A stretch of DNA of 10,369 nucleotides from Planctomycetales bacterium. Its GTDB lineage: Bacteria > Planctomycetota > Planctomycetia > Pirellulales > Thermoguttaceae. The position numbers and the translations under genes are program-made. Under the pieces are notes generated by a model. The model did no database searches, was not told where the DNA came from, and was given only the letters and a program-made list of their open reading frames with translations. Below are positions 1 to 5,240 of this stretch, piece after piece. The first letter of the stretch is position 1; the number at the start of each line of letters is the position of its first letter. The DNA lies in NCBI GenBank assembly GCA_007122045.1, contig SKJM01000568.1:1-10369 (forward strand). The letters run 5' to 3'.

Positions 1-470
1 TGATGGGCGCCAACGCCGCCGTTTCGGTGGCCTTCATGCGCGACGGCACCACGAACACGTTCCTGCTGGGCGAGGTTCGCGCGGGCCTGACCGCGCGCGA
101 CATCCGCGGCACCTGGGCCGTCGGCGGGAGCCCCAGTTCCTTGTGGGGATACGGCTCCGGATACGATTCCAACGGGCCGAACTACTGCGGCGACCTTTCC
201 GACGACTTCGTCGACTGCCAAGCCGTGATCGACGAGGTGGGGCTGCAAACGATGCGGCGGGAGTGCATGACGTGCTGTCCCAACCAGGGCAACTGGCAGC
301 AGACCGCCCGAAGCATGCACCCCGGCGGAGTCAACATGTCGTTCTGCGACGGCAGCGTCCGGTTCATCAGCGATTGGATCGAGACGAGTGCTTCCTTCGG
401 CAGCGTGTGGGACCGGCTGATCCTCAGTTCCAGCGGGCTGCCGGTCGATTGGTCGAAAGTGGGTCATTAG
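1..470 (+). CDS. DUF1559 family pilin-like protein, C-terminal part (5' truncated)
   Basis: The reading frame is already open at the window edge, so only about the last 155 residues are visible; the N-terminal prepilin-type methylation segment expected of the family lies outside. Counting from the first complete codon (position 3), residues 11-28 read FMRDGTTNTFLLGEVRAG, the conserved 'DGTSNT-LLGE' stretch of DUF1559, and residues 106-117 contain HPGGVNMSFCDG, an exact H-X9-DG motif, followed by SVRFI. The stop is at 468-470. Members of this family are very numerous in planctomycete genomes and resemble type II secretion pseudopilins; their role is not established. The small lipoprotein gene starts 36 bp downstream, an arrangement usual for this family. 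Family assignment is firm; function is not known. The ATG at 3 is an internal methionine and should not be taken as the start. Confidence 0.93.
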   Translation, partial: MGANAAVSVAFMRDGTTNTFLLGEVRAGLTARDIRGTWAVGGSPSSLWGYGSGYDSNGPNYCGDLSDDFVDCQAVIDEVGLQTMRRECMTCCPNQGNWQQTARSMHPGGVNMSFCDGSVRFISDWIETSASFGSVWDRLILSSSGLPVDWSKVGH

Positions 471-506
471 CGAGTCGAGTAACCCCCGAACGATGGGAGG
501 CGTTCC

Positions 507-920
507 ATGTTGCGTTTTCTGCCCGTGTTGATGCCGGCGATCCTTTTTCTGCCCGGTTGCGGCGGGCCGCCGGTGGACCTGGTGCCCGTGCGCGGCACCG
601 TGACCTTCGAGGACGGGACGGTGCCGCAGGGGGCGGTGGCGAAGGTCTACTTCGAGCCGGTCCAGGACGGGCCGCAGGCGATCCGGAAGGTTGCCTCCGG
701 CGACATTGGGCCGGACGGCCGCTTTGAGTTGATGACCCGGCGGCCCGGCGACGGCGTGATTCCCGGCGAGTACAAGGTGTTCTTCGCCGTGGAACAGACC
801 TACGAGGGGCGCCAGTCGCTGCTGCCGGCCCGGTACACGAACGTGGAGCAAACGCCGTTCGAGGTTACCGTGGAATCCCGCCGCAATTCGCCGTTCGACT
901 TCGAGCTGGAGCGACATTAG
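507..920 (+). CDS. Small planctomycete lipoprotein with carboxypeptidase-regulatory-like fold
   Basis: This is a 137-residue protein with a short lipoprotein signal peptide: a hydrophobic stretch at residues 4-17 ends in LPGC with the lipidated cysteine at 18, followed by GGPP. The mature part of about 120 residues begins VPVRGTVTFEDGTVPQG, typical of the small beta-sandwich (transthyretin/carboxypeptidase-regulatory-like) lipoproteins of planctomycetes. It contains GPDGRFEL near 70 and a PGEYKVFF strand near 90, and ends in FDFELERH. A strong Shine-Dalgarno sequence GGGAGG (495-500) lies 6 bases before the ATG and fixes the start. It follows the DUF1559 gene closely and is probably co-transcribed with it. 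The role is unknown; it is presumably anchored in a membrane facing the periplasm. Lipoprotein status is directly visible; the fold is inferred from family resemblance. Confidence 0.88.
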   Translation: MLRFLPVLMPAILFLPGCGGPPVDLVPVRGTVTFEDGTVPQGAVAKVYFEPVQDGPQAIRKVASGDIGPDGRFELMTRRPGDGVIPGEYKVFFAVEQTYEGRQSLLPARYTNVEQTPFEVTVESRRNSPFDFELERH

Positions 921-970
921 GGCCGCCCTCTTGCAACCTTGCCTACCACGCCGTAACAGGAGACCTCACC

Positions 971-3900
971 ATGTTTTCCTTCAGGCAATGGCCCCTTGCG
1001 GCCGCTCTGGCGGCCTATCTCGGGGGTGCGGGCGCCCTTCCCGCCGACGATCAGGCAACCGCCGAAACGATCCTGCGGCAGGCCGGCGTAAGCGGCGGGA
1101 TGATCGTGCACGTCGGCTGCGGCACGGGGGAGCTGACCGCCGGGCTCGGGGCGCGCCCGGGCTTCACCGTTCAGGGCCTCGACACCGACCCCATCACGGT
1201 GGCCGCGGCGCGCGGGCACATTGCCGCGCAGGGGCGCTACGGGCGGGTCTCGGCCGACGTGTGGGACGGCCGGCACCTGCCCTACGCCGACAACTTGGTG
1301 AACCTGCTCGTCGCGGAATCCGCCGCCGCGCCCGAGACGGACGAGATGCTGCGGGTGCTCGCGCCGGGCGGCGTGGCCATGGTCCGGCGCGACGGCCGGT
1401 GGACGCGAACCGTCAAACCCCGGCCCGGCGAAATCGACGCATGGACGCACTACCTGCACGGTCCCGGCAACAACGCCGTGGCCGACGACGCGGTGGTCGG
1501 TCCGCCGCAGCGGGTGCAGTGGATCAGCGGTCCGCCGTTCGCCCGCAGCCACGAGTTCAATTCCAGCCTGGCGGCCATGGTTTCCTCCGGCGAGCGGATT
1601 TTCTACATCTGGGATGAGGGCCCCATCGGCGTGGTCGATCCGCGGCTGCCGTCCACGTGGTCGCTGATGGCCCGCGATGCGTTCAACGGCGCACTGCTGT
1701 GGAAGCGTCCCATGCCGGAGTGGGGCTGGCGGCAGTGGCACGCCGCGGCGCGCTGGGACGATCCGCGCGAGCGGGCCCGCATGCTCCGCCACCTGCCGCC
1801 GGTGCTGCCCCGCCGGCTGGTCGCGGCGGGCGATCGGCTCTTCGTCACCTTGGGGTACGACGCGCCGGTCACCGTGCTCGACGGCGCCACCGGCAAGGTG
1901 TTGCGCGTGCTGGAAGGCACGGCGCCCACCGATGAAATCCTGCACGCCGGCGACGGCCTGCTTGTACTGGCTGTCCGGGAGGGTCCGCCCGAAGGAGACA
2001 TCTGGGACTCGATGCCCGAGGGGCCGGTGCGCAGCCGCATCGCCGTGGTCGATGCCTCCGACGGAACCGTGCGATGGCGGAGCGAGCCGGTGACGCTTGC
2101 GCCGCTCTCCCTGGCCGTGCGGGAAGGGCGGGTGTTCTACTCGACCTACGAGGAGGTGGTGTGCCGCAATCTCGACGGCGGCGAGCAGCGGTGGCGGAAC
2201 GCCTCGGCGCCGAGCCGGCGGGGGCACCGCAACACCGGAGGCACGCTGGTCGTACACGAGCAGACCGTCCTGTACGCGCCCTACGAGCCCAAGATGCCCG
2301 GAGGCAGGCTCCACGCTTTTTGCGCCCAGGCGGGCGAACTTCTTTGGAGAACCGAACGGGGATACCACGGGCCCGGCATCAGCAATCCGCCCGATGTCTT
2401 CGTGGCCGACGGCCTGGTGTGGCTGGGCGAGACGCGAATCCGCGCGACCGGCTTGGACAGCGCCACCGACGTGGTGCGGCAGGGCCGCGATCCGCGCACC
2501 GGCGACGTGGTGCGCACCGTCGCGGTCGACGCGCTGAAGAGCCCCGGCCACCACTACCGCTGTTATCGGAGCAAGGCCACAGAGCGGTTCCTGCTGTTGC
2601 CCAAACGCGGCGTCGAGTTCCTCGATCTGACCGGCGACGAGCACATGCGGCACGATTGGCTGCGGGCGCCGTGCATTTACGGCGTGGTGCCGGCCAACGG
2701 CATGCTGTACGTGCCGCCGCACCAGTGCGTGTGCTATCCGGGTGTGTTGCACTCGAACTTCAACGCCTTGATCGCCCGCGCAGATGCCGGGGCGGGCCCG
2801 TCCGAACCGCCGCCGGCCGCCCGGCTGGAGCGCGGGCCGGCGTGGCCGGAGGACGGAGGTCAGAGGCCGGAGGTCGGAGGTCAGAGGGCGGAGGACGGAG
2901 GTCAGAGGGCGGAGGACGGAGGTCAGAGGGCGGAGGACGAGTGGCCTACCTATCGGGCGAATGCGGGGCGCGGGGGGAGTGTTGCCACGGTGGTCGAGTT
3001 GGACGGGCTGGAGCCGCGATGGCAGATTGAGTTGGCCCACGACGTCACGCCCCCGGTGGTGGCCGACGGGGTGTTGCTCGTGGCCGAGAAGGACGGCCAT
3101 ACCGTGCACGCCGCCGACGCCCGCACCGGAGAGCCGCTGTGGCGTTACACGGCCGGAGGGCGGATCGACTCGCCGCCGACGGTCCACCGGGGCCGCGTCC
3201 TGTTCGGCTCGGCCGACGGCCGGGTGTACTGCCTCCGCCTTGCCGACGGCGGGTTGATCTGGCGCTTCATGGCGGCCCCCGCGAGCGCCGGGTGGCGGCG
3301 TTCGGGCAGTTTGAATCGGCCTGGCCCGTTCACGGAAGCGTGCTCGTCCAGGACGATGCGACCGCCGACCCGCCCAGGTCGGTCGTTTACGCCGCCGCCG
3401 GGCGGTCGTCGTTCCTCGACGGGGGGCTGCGGCTGTACGCGCTCGATCCGGCCACCGGCGAGGTGCTCCACGAAACGCGGCTGGAAAGCCCGCGCCCCAA
3501 TCCGCACCAGGATACCGGCATGGCCGGGTACATGGACGGGGCGAAGTCCGACATCCTCGTCAGCGACGGCGCCGACGTGTACCTCTACCAGGAACGCTTC
3601 CGTGCCGACCTGAAACGACTGACCGGCCAGTCGCCCATGCGCGACATGCGCTCCGAAGGAGGTGGCTGGCGCTTCTACGACGCGGCGCCGCAGCGCGGCG
3701 CGGCCGGCCGGCGCCTGATCGCCACCAGCGGCCTGCTCGACGATTCCTATAACGAGGGCACCTTCTGGACCTACAGCCAGCGCTGGCCCGGCTGGGACCG
3801 CCGCATGGGCCGCGTGCCCAGCTACGGGCAGCTTCTCGTGTTCGACGACCGGGCCACCTACGGCGTGCACGTGTTCACCGACGACATTCGGGTTCGCCGC

Positions 3901-4266
3901 GGGTTCACGCCGGCGGGGAAGGGGTACCGGCTGTTCGCCCGGCCGCACGACCAGAACAAGGACGCCTGGTCGGTGTTTGTTCCGGTTCGCATCCGGGCGA
4001 TGGTGCTGGCGGGCGAAACGCTGTTTTTCGCCGGCCCGCCCGACGTGGTTCCCCCCGACGATCCGCTCGGCCCCTTCGAAACCCGCGATGGGGCCGTGCT
4101 GTGGGCCGTTTCCGCCGCCGGCGGGAAGAAGCTTGCCGAAACCCCGCTCGAAACCGCCCCGGTGTTCGACGGCCTCATCGCCGCCGCGGGGCGCCTTTAC
4201 CTCAGCACGACCGACCGGCGCGTGATGTGTTTCGAGGCGGCCACGTTCCACAACAGCGGCCGCTAG
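971..4266 (+). CDS. Secreted methyltransferase-like / PQQ-type beta-propeller protein, frameshifted
   Basis: Two overlapping frames together encode one protein of about 1098 residues; the first frame is good to about residue 770 (position 3280) and the second runs from about 3281 to the stop at 4264-4266. Residues 1-24 form a signal peptide ending near GALPADD. Residues 30-140 look like a class I SAM methyltransferase domain: HVGCGTGE at 47-54, GLDTD at 69-73 and LAPGGVAMV at 130-138. WTHYLHGPGNNA (158-169) marks the transition to the propeller, where blades recur with patterns such as DGATGKVL, DARTGEPLWRY and LDPATGEVL. HHYRC (527-531) and PPHQCVCYPG (582-591) look like conserved family motifs. 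A low-complexity linker sits at about 626-655, before EWPTYRANAGRGG, which opens the second propeller part. AGGAG at 958-962, 8 bases before the ATG, supports the start. The propeller may bind a cofactor or act as a scaffold; substrate unknown. The gene may share a transcript with the lipoprotein gene 50 bp upstream. Confidence 0.82.
2848..2940 (+). repeat. 21-bp tandem repeat inside the propeller gene (4.4 copies)
   Basis: Four 21-bp units start at 2848, 2869, 2890 and 2911, and a partial fifth runs from 2932 to 2940. Each follows the pattern GGAGGACGGAGGTCAGAGGGC; the last two full units are identical, while the first differs at its end (CC) and the second has GGAGGTC instead of GGAGGAC. 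The unit is a multiple of three and is translated in frame as E-D/V-G-G-Q-R-A/P repeated. It lies at the junction between the two propeller halves, just before DEWPTYR, so it adds a flexible charged linker without breaking the frame. Confidence 0.93.
3276..3280 (+). other. Frameshift site: C5 run, one C apparently missing
   Basis: In the first frame the protein reads IWRFMAAPASAGWRRSG and then loses propeller character. Adding one C to this C5 run gives RFMAAPRERRVAAFGQFESAWPVHGSVL at the protein level (from F767), and everything downstream to 4263 is a coherent propeller sequence. The join is therefore placed here by both loss and gain of family-like sequence. Whether this is a sequencing or assembly error in a homopolymer, a true inactivating mutation, or programmed slippage cannot be told from the sequence alone; an error is the simplest explanation. 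Confidence 0.8.
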
Positions 4267-4280
4267 CCCGAATTATTCTT

Positions 4281-4417
4281 GTAGGCTGGGACAAGGTCGC
4301 GCAAGTCCTTGGTGGGACTGTGCAAGCCACGCCTGGCTCGTTTGCACGTCGTGCGCTGGAAGTGGGCCGGGCGAGCGACCGAAGTCCCACCAGAGTCCTT
4401 GCTTGTCACCACCCTAC
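4281..4417. repeat. 137-bp imperfect inverted-repeat element (MITE/REP-like) between convergent genes
   Basis: The left end GTAGGCTGGGACAAG (4281-4295) is mirrored by CTTGTCACCACCCTAC (4402-4417), with one indel and one mismatch between arms. Further in, TGGTGGGACT (4310-4319) and AGTCCCACCA (4383-4392) are perfect reverse complements. The centre holds its own hairpin, GTGCAA (4320-4325) with TTGCAC (4342-4347), enclosing GCCA/TGGC (4326-4329/4334-4337). An 8-bp word AGTCCTTG also occurs in direct orientation in both halves (4304-4311 and 4394-4401). No ORF of note lies inside. From memory, GTAGG-TGGGAC intergenic repeats are frequent in Pirellulales genomes; this was not searched. Because the plus gene ends at 4266 and the minus gene ends at 4445, a transcript from either side would fold here, so it may also serve as a bidirectional terminator, although no T-tract is visible. 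Confidence 0.72.
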
Positions 4418-4444
4418 GACGTCACGAATCATCCGGGTTCGGCG

Positions 4445-5215
4445 TTACCGCCTTTTCAAGATGAACACCGTATCGTTCATCTGGCCGTCGAGCTTCATCG
4501 GCCGGTCGATCTCGTACCAGAAGTCGTACACGTCGAGCAATTCGAGCGACGGCACCGAGCGCAGCAAGCGGCGGAACTGCGGGGCCGTATACATGCGAAA
4601 CGGAAACTCGTGGCGCAGGCGCAGCACACGACCGCCCCGTGCGCGCACCAGCAGGCTCACCCGAAGCGTTTCCAAACGCCGCCGCCGATCGGTGGCCACC
4701 ACGCGCAAGGTGACGGTCACTTCGGTGCCGGCGCGGCGTTCGGTCCAGCGCTCGATGCACTGCTCCGAGGCGTCGGGCGGCAGCAGGTGGAAGCCCAAAA
4801 TGTAGATGCCGCCGGGGCGGAGGCTAGCGGCCACGCATTGCAGGTGGCGCCGCGCGTCGGCTTCGCTGAGGAGGTGGCGGAAGGCGTCGAAGGTGCAATA
4901 GGCCAGGTCGGCCGGGCGCCGGATGCGGAAGTCGGCCATGTCGGCCTCGAACACGTGGGCGGCGAGCCTCCGCCGCCGCAGCCGGCGCCGCAGGTAGGCG
5001 AGCGACGGCCGGCTCAAGTCGAATCCGGTCAGATGGTATCCCCGCGCGGCCAGCTCGGCCACGAGCCGGCCCGTACCGCAAGCAGGCTCCAGGAGGCGCC
5101 GCACGGGAAACGGGCAATACTTGCGTGCCGCGGCTTCGATGAAATCTGCCTCCAGCGCGGTTTCCGAACGGAACGCAAGGTCGTAATACTGCGGGTAATC
5201 GTACCAGTTGCCCAT
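4445..5215 (-). CDS. Class I SAM-dependent methyltransferase
   Basis: This 256-residue cytoplasmic protein has the Rossmann-type methyltransferase core. Motif I is EPACGTGR at 43-50, the acidic residue at the end of strand 2 is D66 in GFDLS, motif III-like ADMADF is at 91-96, AYCTFDAFRHL at 105-115 corresponds to the strand-4 region, and LRPGGIYIL at 132-140 is the post-motif III strand. The N-terminus YDYPQYYDLAF is typical of small-molecule methyltransferases of the Methyltransf_25/11 type. The C-terminal half (about 160-256) carries an inserted beta-rich segment with EFPFRMYTAPQFRRLL, a common ending in this group. The substrate cannot be read from the sequence. It starts 25 bp after the coiled-coil gene with only a weak upstream GGAA, so translation may depend on the upstream gene. 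No signal peptide is present, unlike the methyltransferase-like domain of the propeller protein nearby. Confidence 0.9.
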   Translation of the reverse strand: MGNWYDYPQYYDLAFRSETALEADFIEAAARKYCPFPVRRLLEPACGTGRLVAELAARGYHLTGFDLSRPSLAYLRRRLRRRRLAAHVFEADMADFRIRRPADLAYCTFDAFRHLLSEADARRHLQCVAASLRPGGIYILGFHLLPPDASEQCIERWTERRAGTEVTVTLRVVATDRRRRLETLRVSLLVRARGGRVLRLRHEFPFRMYTAPQFRRLLRSVPSLELLDVYDFWYEIDRPMKLDGQMNDTVFILKRR

Positions 5216-5240
5216 GTGAAACGGTTCCGTACCGGCTGCG

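Noticed and set aside
1..470. Taking the ATG at position 3 as the true start of the first gene
   Set aside because: The family has a long N-terminal region with a prepilin-type leader before this point, and the frame is open into the window edge.
917..3187. 756-codon open frame on the minus strand across the propeller gene
   Set aside because: It is antisense to clear propeller coding sequence, has no family-like segments, and its length follows from few stops in GC-rich DNA; the repeated LRPLTSV stretch is the reverse reading of the 21-bp repeat.
3145..4251. 368-codon minus-strand frame over the second half of the propeller gene
   Set aside because: Antisense shadow of the real propeller sequence; no motifs or ribosome binding site.
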